19,562 nucleotides of DNA from CAVQNQ01 sp964427655 (GCA_964427655.1 CAYRWE010000081.1:1-19562), one strand, 5' to 3'; shown: positions 1-7,362, numbered from the stretch's first letter. Notes: generated by a model not told the origin, from the sequence alone. Numbers and translations: made by a program.

Positions 1-92
1 TCCTGCTCAAGCACGGCATGCTGGATGCCGTGGTCCCGCGCCTCGAATTGAAGCCGTTTATCAGCCAGGCGCTGGGCTTCTTCATGGGTTGA
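1..92 (+). CDS. accD: Acetyl-CoA carboxylase carboxyltransferase subunit beta, C-terminal end (partial)
   Basis: Only the last 29 codons are in the window, in the frame beginning at base 3 and ending with TGA at 90-92. The tail contains HGMLDAVVPRLELK, which matches the conserved end of AccD (HG-hydrophobic-D-hydrophobic-V-x-R-x-E-L). AccD is the zinc-containing half of the carboxyltransferase that moves the carboxyl group from biotin to acetyl-CoA, the first step of fatty acid synthesis. It lies 15 bases before folC on the same strand, and accD-folC is a recurrent gene order in bacteria, which supports both calls. The identification rests on a short stretch plus context. Confidence 0.8.
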   Translation, partial: LLKHGMLDAVVPRLELKPFISQALGFFMG

Positions 93-107
93 TCCAGTAG
101 CGCCGCG

Positions 108-1442
108 ATGAACTACCCGGATTCGGTTCAATTCCTCTACGCCCTGGGCAACGAAATCAAAACGGCCAAGTTCGGCCTGGAACGCATCGGCGCGGTGCTG
201 GGGGCCCTGGGCAACCCGCAGGACCGCTTGCGCCACGTGCACGTGGCCGGCACCAACGGGAAAGGCTCGGTGTGCGCCATGATCGAAGCGGGCCTGCGCG
301 CGGCGGGCGTGCGCACGGGCCTGTTCACGTCGCCGCATTTGAGCCGGCCCACCGAGCGCATACGCATCGCCGGCCGTCCGCTCGGCGCGGCGCGCTTCGC
401 GCAGGCGTTCAACCAGGTTCACGCGCGTGTGGAAGCGCTGATCGAGGCCGGCGCCATCGATCTGCACACCACCTATTTCGAGACCGTCACGGCCATGGCG
501 TTCCTGGCGTTCGAGCAGGAGGGCGCGCACGACGTGGTGCTGGAGGTCGGGCTGGGCGGGCGGCTCGACGCCACCAACGTGGTCGATCCGCGCCTGTGCG
601 TCATCACGCCCATCGATTTCGATCACGAGGCGCTGCTAGGCCGAAGTCTGGAAGCCATCGCCGGGGAGAAGGCCGGCATCCTGAAGCGCGGTGTGCCGGC
701 GGTCTTCGCGCGCCAGCGGCCGGAAGCCGAGCGGGTGCTCGACGCGCGCGCCGCGGAACTGGGGATCGAAGTCGCGCGTACGGCCGATTGGTTCGTGCGC
801 GACCTGGAACTCGGAGCGCGGGATAGCCGCTTCCGCCTGGTGGGCGGGCGCAGCCTCTCGATCCATTGTCCGCTGGCGGGCGAACACCAGGTGGAAAATG
901 CCGTCACCGCGGCGGTGGCGCTGGTTCGGCTGGGAATTCCGGATGCGGCTATAGAGGCGGGCATCGCGAGCGCCGAATGGCCCGGCCGTCTGGAACGTGT
1001 TTCGGTGCGCCCCGAAATCATCCTCGATGGCGCCCATAACCCCGCCGGCGCGCGCGCCCTGGCGGCCTACATCGACCGGTTCTACGCGGGCCGGCGCGTG
1101 CGGCTGATCTATGGGGCGATGCGCGACAAGGCCATCGCCGAGATCGCCGGCATCCTCTTTCCGCGCGCGCAGGAGGTCATCGTGACCGCGCCCCGGCAGG
1201 CCCGCGCCATCGCCCCGGCGACGTTGCGCGATCTGGCAGACCACCCCAATTTGCGTGTGGCCGCGGATGTGCGCGCGGCTCTCGAAATGGTGGAAGGCGC
1301 TCCGGAATCGGACGCCATCTTCGTGACCGGCTCGCTGTTCCTGGTGGGCGAAGCGCGCGAAGCGCTCGGCGCCAGCGCGTCCGAATTGCACCGCCTCCCT
1401 CAGGATCGATTTCCACGGATCACGGGTCACTTGGACGGCTGA
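108..1442 (+). CDS. folC: Bifunctional dihydrofolate synthase / folylpolyglutamate synthase
   Basis: This cytoplasmic Mur-ligase-family enzyme adds glutamate to dihydropteroate and then to reduced folates, using ATP. The 444 residues match the usual length. Visible motifs are the P-loop GTNGKGS (residues 48-54), the folate-loop segment LFTSPHL (72-78), EVGLGGRLDATN (146-157), EKAGILK (187-193, whose first lysine corresponds to the carbamylated Mur-ligase lysine), WPGRLE (291-296) and DGAHNP (307-312) at the start of the C-terminal domain. The ATG at 108 gives the normal N-terminus; no strong Shine-Dalgarno precedes it, so translation may be coupled to accD 15 bases upstream. The gene looks intact. 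Confidence 0.95.
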   Translation: MNYPDSVQFLYALGNEIKTAKFGLERIGAVLGALGNPQDRLRHVHVAGTNGKGSVCAMIEAGLRAAGVRTGLFTSPHLSRPTERIRIAGRPLGAARFAQAFNQVHARVEALIEAGAIDLHTTYFETVTAMAFLAFEQEGAHDVVLEVGLGGRLDATNVVDPRLCVITPIDFDHEALLGRSLEAIAGEKAGILKRGVPAVFARQRPEAERVLDARAAELGIEVARTADWFVRDLELGARDSRFRLVGGRSLSIHCPLAGEHQVENAVTAAVALVRLGIPDAAIEAGIASAEWPGRLERVSVRPEIILDGAHNPAGARALAAYIDRFYAGRRVRLIYGAMRDKAIAEIAGILFPRAQEVIVTAPRQARAIAPATLRDLADHPNLRVAADVRAALEMVEGAPESDAIFVTGSLFLVGEAREALGASASELHRLPQDRFPRITGHLDG

Positions 1443-1472
1443 GACCAACGGCTCCGATGGAATCGGCTGGTG

Positions 1473-1478
1473 TACAAT
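1473..1478 (+). promoter_or_regulatory. Possible -10 element before the glycoside hydrolase
   Basis: TACAAT stands between folC and the hydrolase gene, about 92 bases before its start. No convincing -35 element is found 16-18 bases upstream, so this is a weak call based on one hexamer in a 128-base gap. Confidence 0.25.
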
Positions 1479-1498
1479 AGCTCGGAAGCCAAAAGGAA

Positions 1499-1513
1499 GT
1501 CCTGGCTCAGGAC
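1499..1513 (+). other. Leader hairpin upstream of the glycoside hydrolase
   Basis: GTCCTG-GCT-CAGGAC is a perfect 6-bp inverted repeat with a 3-base loop, lying between the possible -10 element and the start at 1571. There is no T-run after it, so it does not look like a folC terminator. It could be a leader structure or a protein-binding palindrome. Confidence 0.4.
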
Positions 1514-1570
1514 GAGTTGCCGGCTCGGGAGCGCCTCGCACTGAAGCAGGGCGGCACCTGAAAGGACAAT

Positions 1571-2791
1571 ATGTCTATGCGACTTCGGGCAGTATTCGCT
1601 GTAGGCCTTGGGATCGTGGCCTGCTCCGGGGCTCAGGCGGCGGGCCGGAAGATTCCGGATTGTTCCAAGATCCGGGGATTCAATTACCAGTCCGCGCCGA
1701 CGCTCGGCCACACGGAACACTGGCTCTTGTACGATCCGGCTGAGACCGAACGCGACATGGATTATGCCAAGCGGCTGAACCTCAACCAGGCCCGCATTTT
1801 CCTGAGCTACACTGCCTGGTCCAGGGACAAGGCGGCGTTCCACAAGAATCTCGTGCATTTCGTCCGCGCCTGCCAGCAACGCGGTATCGGCGTGATGCCC
1901 GCCCTCCAATATCCTAGACAGTGGGGCCAGGACAAGGCATCCTGGCCTAACGCCAGGGAGTACATTGCGGACCTGGTCAACACAATAGGGAACGGGAAAG
2001 AGCCCGGCCTGATATTCTGGGACGCGCACAACGAACCGGGCAAAGCCCGCATCGATTTTGCCAGATACGTAGCCGGCGTCTTCCGTGAACTGGACAAGGT
2101 CACGCCAGTCATCATCGGGTCTACCTTCGAGTCGGAGATGGAAGCGACCGGGAGCGATATGGTGGATGTACTCTGCTTCCATGACTACGGCGCGAACCGG
2201 GCGCAGATTCGCGCCAACATCGAGCGCGCCAAGCAGTATGCGGCGAAGGAGGGCAAGCAGGTCATCAACGGCGAGATCGGCTGCATCGGCCGCGCGAACC
2301 CCTACGATGTGATCCTCGAGGAGTACTTCAAGGCGAACATGGGCTGGTATGTGTGGGAACTCATGATCACCCACCAGTGGGGCAGCGTGCACGGGATTTT
2401 CTATCCCGATGGCTCGGTGCGCGACCCTTCCATTGCCGCGGCGGTGCTCGGTTTCTTCCGAAACCGCGGCAGGGAGATTCAACCCGAGGTGCCGGATGCG
2501 GAGGGACGGGTCAACCGGGCTGTGGCCGAGAACAAGAAGTGGCTGGCCGATCCCAATCCCAGTTGGGAAGAGGGCCTGGACATGGCCGAGAGATCCGCGA
2601 ACCTGCTCGAAGCGGCGCAACTGATCGCCATGCACGACCCGCCGACGCGCACGCTGGATCTGATGCGGACGGGAGAGCCGAACATCCCCGTCTTGCGTAC
2701 CCTGGTACAAAAGTGGACAGAGATCCTCGAGCCGTGGCAGTTGCCGGTGGGAGATTACCGGCGGACCAGGCTCTACGGCTGGATCAGGTAA
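1571..2791 (+). CDS. Secreted glycoside hydrolase, GH5-like (clan A TIM barrel)
   Basis: A 406-residue exported hydrolase predicted to cleave beta-linked glycans or glycosides with retention of configuration. Residues 1-23 form a Sec signal peptide with an AQA cleavage site. The mature part has clan-A hallmarks: FWDAHNEPG (149-157), where E155 would be the acid/base, and VINGEIGC (231-238), where E235 would be the nucleophile, followed by the aromatic GWYVWELM stretch (258-265). AAAGGA lies five bases before the ATG, supporting this start. After the barrel (about residue 300) there is a charged helical tail of about 100 residues with no domain I recognise. The GH5-like class is inferred from the two glutamate motifs; the substrate cannot be read from sequence, and a related clan-A family is possible. 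Confidence 0.75.
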   Translation: MSMRLRAVFAVGLGIVACSGAQAAGRKIPDCSKIRGFNYQSAPTLGHTEHWLLYDPAETERDMDYAKRLNLNQARIFLSYTAWSRDKAAFHKNLVHFVRACQQRGIGVMPALQYPRQWGQDKASWPNAREYIADLVNTIGNGKEPGLIFWDAHNEPGKARIDFARYVAGVFRELDKVTPVIIGSTFESEMEATGSDMVDVLCFHDYGANRAQIRANIERAKQYAAKEGKQVINGEIGCIGRANPYDVILEEYFKANMGWYVWELMITHQWGSVHGIFYPDGSVRDPSIAAAVLGFFRNRGREIQPEVPDAEGRVNRAVAENKKWLADPNPSWEEGLDMAERSANLLEAAQLIAMHDPPTRTLDLMRTGEPNIPVLRTLVQKWTEILEPWQLPVGDYRRTRLYGWIR

Positions 2792-2863
2792 TGCCGGGCA
2801 GTACGGGCTGTGCGTCGCGCTCTCGCGCAGCGCATAGACCGCTATGACATCCAAGCCGGGACG

Positions 2864-2869
2864 AGGAGG
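2864..2869 (+). promoter_or_regulatory. Ribosome binding site that sets a GTG start
   Basis: AGGAGG sits four bases before the GTG at 2874. An in-frame ATG at 2844 has nothing similar upstream, so the GTG is the better start for the small membrane protein. Confidence 0.65.
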
Positions 2870-2873
2870 CCCC

Positions 2874-3254
2874 GTGAGCACATTCTCCAAAGCGGTCTTG
2901 TTCTGGGCACCGCGCATCCTCACGCTCGTGTTCATCGCCTTTTTGAGCCTGTTCGCGCTCGATGCGTTCGGCGAAGGCCGCGGGCCCTGGGGAACCATTC
3001 TGGCGTTGTTGATTCACCTAGTGCCGTGCTTCATCCTGGCCGGCGTGCTGATTCTGGCGTGGCGGTGGGAATGGATCGGCGCGGCGCTCTACGGCGGCGC
3101 GGCGATCTTCTACATCGTGTCGGTTTCCGGACGTCATTTGCCTCCGGCGGTGAAAGCCAACTGGATGCTGGTGATTGCGGGGCCAGCTCTGATCATCGCC
3201 GGCCTGTTTCTGGCCAACTGGCTGAAGCGCGCGGAACTTCGCGCCGGGCGATAA
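2874..3254 (+). CDS. Small integral membrane protein, four predicted helices
   Basis: From the GTG the product is 126 residues; starting at the ATG at 2844 would add ten poorly hydrophobic residues. Four hydrophobic segments are visible: around AVLFWAPRILTLVFIAFLSL, the TILALLIHLVPCFILAGVLI region, GAALYGGAAIFYIVSV, and the WMLVIAGPALIIAGLFLANW region, followed by a short basic tail. The motif LAWRWEWIG between helices 2 and 3 resembles small uncharacterised bacterial membrane proteins of the same layout. No enzymatic motif is present and I do not assign a function. It lies 82 bases after the hydrolase and ends 11 bases from the convergent dehydrogenase. Confidence 0.75.
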   Translation: MSTFSKAVLFWAPRILTLVFIAFLSLFALDAFGEGRGPWGTILALLIHLVPCFILAGVLILAWRWEWIGAALYGGAAIFYIVSVSGRHLPPAVKANWMLVIAGPALIIAGLFLANWLKRAELRAGR

Positions 3255-3265
3255 GCCCCGGCCCG

Positions 3266-4297
3266 CTATACCGTGACGACCATCTTGCCGACGCCATCGG
3301 AATAGCTCTCGGCGATCGAAAAGGCCTGTCCGATGTTCGCGATGGGCCGCGTGTGCGTCACAAGCGGGGCGAACCAGGCGGCGCGGGCGAGCAGCAGTTC
3401 GCGCGCGGCATGGCCTTCGTGGTTGGAGCGGCGCACGTTGAACAGCGCCAGCTCTTTGCGCCGCATGGGGGAAACTTCGAAGGGGACCAGCGGCGTCGGG
3501 TGAATGCCGGTGAGCACCACGCGGCCGCCATTGCGCGCGGTCCGTATGGCCCAGTTGGTGGTGTGCTCCTTGGCGGCGCAATCGATGGCGCAATCCACGC
3601 CGCGTCCGCCGGTGGCCGCCGAGATCTCGCGCGCGGCATCCACCTGGCCGGGATCGAGCACCTCGTCCGCGCCCATGTGGCGGGCCAGTTCGCGGCGGTG
3701 CGCCACCGGCTCGACGGCGAAAATGCGACCGGCTCCCGCCACCTTCAGGCAGGCCACCGTCAGCAGGCCGATCGGCCCGGCGCCGAAGACGGCCGCGGTT
3801 TCGCCAAGCTGGATGGCTGCCCACAACATCGAGTGCAGGGCCACCGCCAGAGGCTCGTGCACGGTGGCGAGTTCGAGCGAGATGTTCGCGGGCATGCCGA
3901 TCAGGTTCTCGGGCGGCAGGTTGACGAACTCGCGGAAGAAGCCGGGATGCCCGGGCGTGCTGAGGAAGCGAATGTTGGCGCAGATATTGTGGCGGCCGGC
4001 GCGGCAGGCTTCGCAATGGTAACAATAGTGGGCGGGTTCTAGAGCGGCGCGGTCCCCGGGCGCCCATCCGGTGACGCCCGGCCCGGTCTTCACCACCGTG
4101 CCGGCGGGTTCGTGGCCCAGCACCATGGGATAGACGGCTTTTGTATCGCCTACGGCGCCTTCCGAATAGGAATGCAGGTCCGAGCCGCAGATTCCTATGG
4201 CGGCCACGCGCACCTGCACCTGGCCGGGTCCGGGGTCTTCGATCTCGTGTTGGACCAGGCGAAATTGACGGGGGGCAAACAGTTCGGCTGTCAGCAT
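3266..4297 (-). CDS. Zinc-dependent alcohol dehydrogenase (medium-chain, sorbitol/threonine dehydrogenase type)
   Basis: A cytoplasmic NAD(P)-dependent polyol or alcohol oxidoreductase of 343 residues, the usual length. Catalytic zinc ligands are visible as GICGSD (C37), GHEP (H62, E63) and HEPLAV (E148). The structural zinc lobe is complete with C92, C95, C98 and C106. The Rossmann motif GAGPIG lies at 172-177, followed by an acidic residue (E196) at the end of the next strand, consistent with NAD. Substrate is unclear; sugar alcohols or L-threonine are both plausible from the family. It is transcribed alone, divergent from the gene at 4327 with only 29 bases between the starts, so the two control regions must overlap. 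Confidence 0.88.
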   Translation of the reverse strand: MLTAELFAPRQFRLVQHEIEDPGPGQVQVRVAAIGICGSDLHSYSEGAVGDTKAVYPMVLGHEPAGTVVKTGPGVTGWAPGDRAALEPAHYCYHCEACRAGRHNICANIRFLSTPGHPGFFREFVNLPPENLIGMPANISLELATVHEPLAVALHSMLWAAIQLGETAAVFGAGPIGLLTVACLKVAGAGRIFAVEPVAHRRELARHMGADEVLDPGQVDAAREISAATGGRGVDCAIDCAAKEHTTNWAIRTARNGGRVVLTGIHPTPLVPFEVSPMRRKELALFNVRRSNHEGHAARELLLARAAWFAPLVTHTRPIANIGQAFSIAESYSDGVGKMVVTV

Positions 4298-4312
4298 GTA
4301 GAAAACCCATTG

Positions 4313-4318
4313 TAAGAT
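4313..4318 (+). promoter_or_regulatory. Possible -10 element just before the 127-residue unknown gene
   Basis: TAAGAT lies nine bases before the ATG at 4327. If it is used, the transcript would begin at or next to the start codon, meaning leaderless translation, and indeed no Shine-Dalgarno is visible. No clear -35 hexamer was found, so the call is weak. Confidence 0.25.
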
Positions 4319-4326
4319 ACCTCTAG

Positions 4327-4710
4327 ATGCCGCTCAATTTTCGCGAGTTCGAAGCCGGGCCGGATCCGTTCGGCCGCAAGTTCCAGGTGCTGCTGAAATG
4401 GCTGCAGACGGCCATCTCGATCCGCCACGCCGATACCGTGGATGTCAGGTTCGTGCTGGTGGACGAGCAAGGCGGCCGCGTGGAAAAGACCATGGCCCTG
4501 CCGCTTCCCGACCTGCTGCGCCTGAGCGGCGAAACCGGCCGCAGGATGGACGATCCGTGGTGCGGCCGCCTGGCCACGCTGCACCTGCGGCACCTGGTAG
4601 AGACCGGTGAGGATATGGAAAAGGACCTCGTCACGGTGGGCTACGAGGAGCTGGCGGAGTACGCGCGGGAGATCGCGCGCCAAGAGAACGAAGTGGTACG
4701 GGCGGGTTAA
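4327..4710 (+). CDS. Conserved-looking hypothetical protein coupled to aguB
   Basis: I do not recognise a family. The 127-residue product is soluble and acidic, with no signal peptide or membrane segment. It begins with an alternating pattern (FREFEAGPDPFGRKFQVLLKW), has a beta-strand-like middle (VDVRFVLVDEQ; GGRVEKTMALPL) and a helical second half ending YEELAEYAREIARQENEVV. There is one cysteine, in DDPWCGRL, and no obvious catalytic motif. Its stop at 4708-4710 is followed after one base by the GTG of the N-carbamoylputrescine amidase, so the two are almost certainly one transcription unit. A link to polyamine or agmatine metabolism is suggested only by this position. Confidence 0.75.
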   Translation: MPLNFREFEAGPDPFGRKFQVLLKWLQTAISIRHADTVDVRFVLVDEQGGRVEKTMALPLPDLLRLSGETGRRMDDPWCGRLATLHLRHLVETGEDMEKDLVTVGYEELAEYAREIARQENEVVRAG

Positions 4711-4711
4711 A

Positions 4712-5608
4712 GTGGCGCAAACCGCACCCCCGCACGCACGTTTCCGCCTGGGGCTCATCCAGATGGCCTGCGGGCGCGATCCCAACGAGAACCTGGCTAA
4801 GGCCGAGTGGCGCATCCGCGAGGCTGCCGGGCGGGGCGCCCAGATCGTCTGCCTGCAGGAGCTGTTCCGCTCCGAATACTTCTGCCGCGAAGAGAATCCC
4901 GAGTGCTTCGACCTGGCGGAATCCATCCCCGGCCCTACCACCGAGGCGCTGGGACGGCTGGCGCGCGAGCTGAATGTGGCCATCGTTGGGTCGGTTTTCG
5001 AGCGGCGCGCGGCGGGCGTGTATCACAATACCGCCGTCATGCTGGATGCCGATGGCGAATTGCTAGGCATCTATCGCAAGATGCACATCCCCGACGATCC
5101 GCTGTATTACGAAAAGTATTACTTCACGCCGGGCGATTTGGGCTTCCGCAACTTTGACACGCGTTTCGCGCGCGTGGCGCCGCTGGTGTGCTGGGACCAG
5201 TGGTATCCGGAGGCGGCCCGCTCGGCGGCCCTGGGCGGCGCGCAGGTGCTCTGCTACCCCACGGCCATCGGATGGCATCCCGCCGAGAAGGCGCAGGAGG
5301 GCGCGGCGCAGTACGATGCCTGGCGCACCATCCAGCGCTCGCACGCCATCGCCAACGGGGTCTACGTGGCCGCCATCAATCGTGTGGGCCACGAAGGGCC
5401 GCCCGAGGGAGGGATCGAGTTCTGGGGCGGATCGTTCGTGTGCGATCCCTTCGGAGAGGTGCTGGCGGAAGCTTCGCATGACCGCGAGGAGATCCTGGTG
5501 GTGGAGTGCGACCCGCGCCGGCAGGAGGAAGTCCGGCGCAACTGGCCGTTCCTGCGCGACCGGCGCATCGACGCTTATGGAGCGATCCTGAAGCGCTTCG
5601 ACGATTAG
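4712..5608 (+). CDS. aguB: N-carbamoylputrescine amidase (nitrilase superfamily)
   Basis: Hydrolyses N-carbamoylputrescine to putrescine, CO2 and ammonia, the last step of the agmatine route to polyamines. The Glu-Lys-Cys triad of the nitrilase superfamily is complete: E50 in CLQELF, K123 in YRKMHIPDD and C160 in LVCWDQWYPEAAR. The CWDQWYPEAAR and YPTAIGWHP segments are characteristic of AguB rather than of generic amidases. The frame is open upstream to 4607, but that part overlaps the preceding gene; the GTG at 4712 gives a normal 298-residue enzyme. Its weak ribosome site (GGCGGG at 4701-4706) lies inside the previous gene, pointing to coupling. No agmatine deiminase (aguA) is in the window. 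It overlaps the convergent gene by four bases. Confidence 0.9.
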   Translation: MAQTAPPHARFRLGLIQMACGRDPNENLAKAEWRIREAAGRGAQIVCLQELFRSEYFCREENPECFDLAESIPGPTTEALGRLARELNVAIVGSVFERRAAGVYHNTAVMLDADGELLGIYRKMHIPDDPLYYEKYYFTPGDLGFRNFDTRFARVAPLVCWDQWYPEAARSAALGGAQVLCYPTAIGWHPAEKAQEGAAQYDAWRTIQRSHAIANGVYVAAINRVGHEGPPEGGIEFWGGSFVCDPFGEVLAEASHDREEILVVECDPRRQEEVRRNWPFLRDRRIDAYGAILKRFDD

Positions 5609-6360
5609 GGCATGACGGGCGCCGTTTGCACGCGCTGCAACATGGCGCGCGCACCGGGTATGGAGGGCGCGGCCAATTGCAGGTGGCGTAGCGCCTCGGC
5701 GTGGTGCCGCGGATCGGGTGCCAGTATGGCTCCCAGCAGGTAGTGCGCTTGGGGGCGGTACGGGTCGAGTTTCAGGCAGGCATCCAGCGCCGAGAGGGCT
5801 TCCTCCCGGCGCCGCAACTGGAGATCGGCAAAGGCCATATCGCAGAGCGCCACGGGATTGGGCCCGGCGATCCGGTTGGCTCGCGAAAACTCCGCGATAG
5901 CCTCCTCGAAGCGTTTCAGATAGGTGTACTGCACCCCCAGATTGATGCTGGCGGCCAGATAAGTTGGGTCGGTGCGCGCAGCCTTTTCAAGCGCCTCGGC
6001 CGCGCGGGCGTGGTCGCCATCGGAGGATAACTTAAGGGCCTTGGCGGCCAACACTACCGCCTTACGGGCGGGCGGATGACGCAGTTCCTGGACGGAAACG
6101 CCGCCTGAAGGAGGGCGCTCGGCGTTAGGTTCCGGCAGCGGGGCATAGAAGGTCTGGTTGGGGGAATCGATCCCCATGCCGCGGCGGCCCGGAGGCCCAT
6201 TGGGTGACAGGTCCGCTCCGTAAGCGCCATTATCCCCGCCCTGGATTCCGCGCGGATCCACGCTCCAACTGCCCACGGACCCGCTCTGGGCGAGGCCCGG
6301 GAGCGCAACGCAAAACCATAAAATCGAGAGGGCCGCAGCCCTCGCATACACTACCCTCAC
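5605..6360 (-). CDS. Exported tetratricopeptide-repeat protein
   Basis: A 251-residue protein with a Sec signal peptide (residues 1-24, ending GLA before Q25). A low-complexity Gly/Pro/Asn/Ser-rich segment (about 26-90) follows. The C-terminal half carries TPR-type helix pairs from about residue 100 to 240, for example ARAAEALEKAARTDPTYLAA, LGVQYTYLKRFEEAIAEFSR and RREEALSALDACLKLDPYRPQ. TPR domains bind other proteins; the partner is unknown. The start is GTG at 6360, supported by a GGAGGA ribosome site six bases upstream. Its TAA shares bases with the aguB stop (four-base convergent overlap). It may be read from the GAF-ANTAR gene 91 bases upstream. Confidence 0.8.
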   Translation of the reverse strand: MRVVYARAAALSILWFCVALPGLAQSGSVGSWSVDPRGIQGGDNGAYGADLSPNGPPGRRGMGIDSPNQTFYAPLPEPNAERPPSGGVSVQELRHPPARKAVVLAAKALKLSSDGDHARAAEALEKAARTDPTYLAASINLGVQYTYLKRFEEAIAEFSRANRIAGPNPVALCDMAFADLQLRRREEALSALDACLKLDPYRPQAHYLLGAILAPDPRHHAEALRHLQLAAPSIPGARAMLQRVQTAPVMP

Positions 6361-6366
6361 CGGTGT

Positions 6367-6372
6367 TCCTCC
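6367..6372 (-). promoter_or_regulatory. Ribosome binding site for the TPR protein's GTG start
   Basis: On the minus strand GGAGGA lies six bases before GTG at 6360, fixing a non-ATG start that would otherwise be uncertain. Confidence 0.65.
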
Positions 6373-6399
6373 GAGAATGCGAAAGTTTAGCGTCGGCAG

Positions 6400-6414
6400 G
6401 GACGGTCGGACGGT
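6400..6414. repeat. Short tandem repeat, 2 x 8 bases
   Basis: GGACGGT occurs at 6400-6406 and again at 6408-6414, in the 91-base gap between the GAF-ANTAR gene and the TPR gene. A two-copy repeat this short can arise by chance in GC-rich DNA; it is recorded because it lies in a leader region. Confidence 0.4.
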
Positions 6415-6451
6415 GTCTCAGACGGGGGAAACTTTTGGGGGGTGGTTGGCG

Positions 6452-7183
6452 CTACTCGGCGGAGCCGCTCTGGCGGTTCAAGTCTTCCGCCAGAATGATG
6501 GCTTCGGCCAGTTCCTTCATGGGGCGCCGCAGCCTGCGGCTCTGGTTGCGCAGCCGCAGATACGCATCTTCCTCGGAGAGGTTGAAGCGCTGCTGCAGGA
6601 TGCCTTTGGCCCGCTCGACTACTTTGCGGGTCTCCAGTTCCTCGGTCAGGCGCGCGTTTTCCTCGGCCAGCATGGATCGCGAAATAGCCACGCCGAGCTG
6701 TTCACCGATGAATTGCGTGGTGGCGATTTCCTGGCGCGTATGGTCGTGCGGCTGACGGTGGTGCACGTTAATCACGCCGATGACTTCCCCGCCGCTGATG
6801 AGCGGCACGGAAAGAAAGGCCTCGTAAGTATCTTCGACCAGAGCCTGGAAGCGCTTGAAGCGCCCGTCTTTGGAGGCTTCCGACGGCAGCGCCACGATAG
6901 ATTTGTGTTCCGCTACCCAGCCGGTGACGCCCTCGCCAATCTTCATTCTGAGATTGCCCAGGTCCGCCGCGTGCGGCACCTGAGAAGCGCGCAGCACGAT
7001 ATCGTGGGAATCGTGATCGATCAGGTAGACCAGGCAGGCGTCGCAGGATGTGGCTTGCACCGCCAGTCCTACAACCTCGCCTAACATCTCATCCAGCGAA
7101 AGGTCCGAACTCACGATACTGCTGATGCGGTGGAGAATGGATACTTGAGCCTCCGAAGCATCCCCGATGCTCATGGTCGCCAT
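6452..7183 (-). CDS. GAF-ANTAR transcription antitermination regulator
   Basis: A 243-residue cytoplasmic regulator. Residues about 12-170 form a GAF sensory domain (for example VYLIDHDSHDIVLRAS, GEGVTGWVAEHKSIVALP, SVPLISGGEVIGVINVHHRQ). A short helical linker (about 172-186) leads to an ANTAR domain (about 180-236) with the typical pattern RKVVERAKGILQQRFNLSEEDAY and RRPMKELAEAII. ANTAR domains bind paired stem-loops in nascent RNA and prevent termination. There is no phosphoacceptor receiver domain, so the signal must come through the GAF domain; the ligand is unknown. GGAAG lies just upstream of the ATG. It is divergent from the ThuA-like gene and upstream of the TPR gene. Confidence 0.88.
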   Translation of the reverse strand: MATMSIGDASEAQVSILHRISSIVSSDLSLDEMLGEVVGLAVQATSCDACLVYLIDHDSHDIVLRASQVPHAADLGNLRMKIGEGVTGWVAEHKSIVALPSEASKDGRFKRFQALVEDTYEAFLSVPLISGGEVIGVINVHHRQPHDHTRQEIATTQFIGEQLGVAISRSMLAEENARLTEELETRKVVERAKGILQQRFNLSEEDAYLRLRNQSRRLRRPMKELAEAIILAEDLNRQSGSAE

Positions 7184-7250
7184 ACTTCTTCCAAGCTACC
7201 CTGCCGGGCGCTCCGCCGTCCAATTCAAAATTTCTATGCGCCGGAAAATA

Positions 7251-7262
7251 TGAACGCGTTCA
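7251..7262. promoter_or_regulatory. 12-bp perfect palindrome in a divergent control region
   Basis: TGAACGCGTTCA is a perfect palindrome in the 209-base gap between the GAF-ANTAR gene and the ThuA-like gene. It could be an operator for a dimeric regulator. Such a palindrome is expected about once per 4 kb by chance, so it is only suggestive. Confidence 0.3.
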
Positions 7263-7292
7263 CCCCGGGACGGCGGGCATCGGCGCTGACGC

Positions 7293-7314
7293 GCCTGGAG
7301 ATGCCGCGCCAGGC
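7293..7314. repeat. Inverted repeat with 10-base spacer
   Basis: GCCTGG at 7293-7298 and CCAGGC at 7309-7314 form a perfect 6-bp inverted repeat in the same control region, upstream of the promoter-like pair. It could be a binding site or a chance pairing in GC-rich sequence. Confidence 0.35.
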
Positions 7315-7333
7315 TCCGACGCGTTGGCCCGCC

Positions 7334-7362
7334 TTGCATCTCCTTCCACCGGGACGTAAAAT
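7334..7362 (+). promoter_or_regulatory. Sigma-70-like promoter for the ThuA-like gene
   Basis: TTGCAT (7334-7339) and TAAAAT (7357-7362) are separated by exactly 17 bases. Transcription would start near 7369, giving a leader of about 24 bases before the ATG at 7393. Confidence 0.55.

Noticed and set aside
1427..2998. A 523-codon open frame on the minus strand
   Set aside because: Antisense to the GH5-like hydrolase and its neighbour; no recognisable domain, while the plus strand has signal peptide and catalytic motifs.
2810..4042. A 410-codon plus-strand frame, with a 430-codon minus frame at 3018-4310
   Set aside because: Both are shadows of the zinc alcohol dehydrogenase, whose zinc and Rossmann motifs are intact in another frame.
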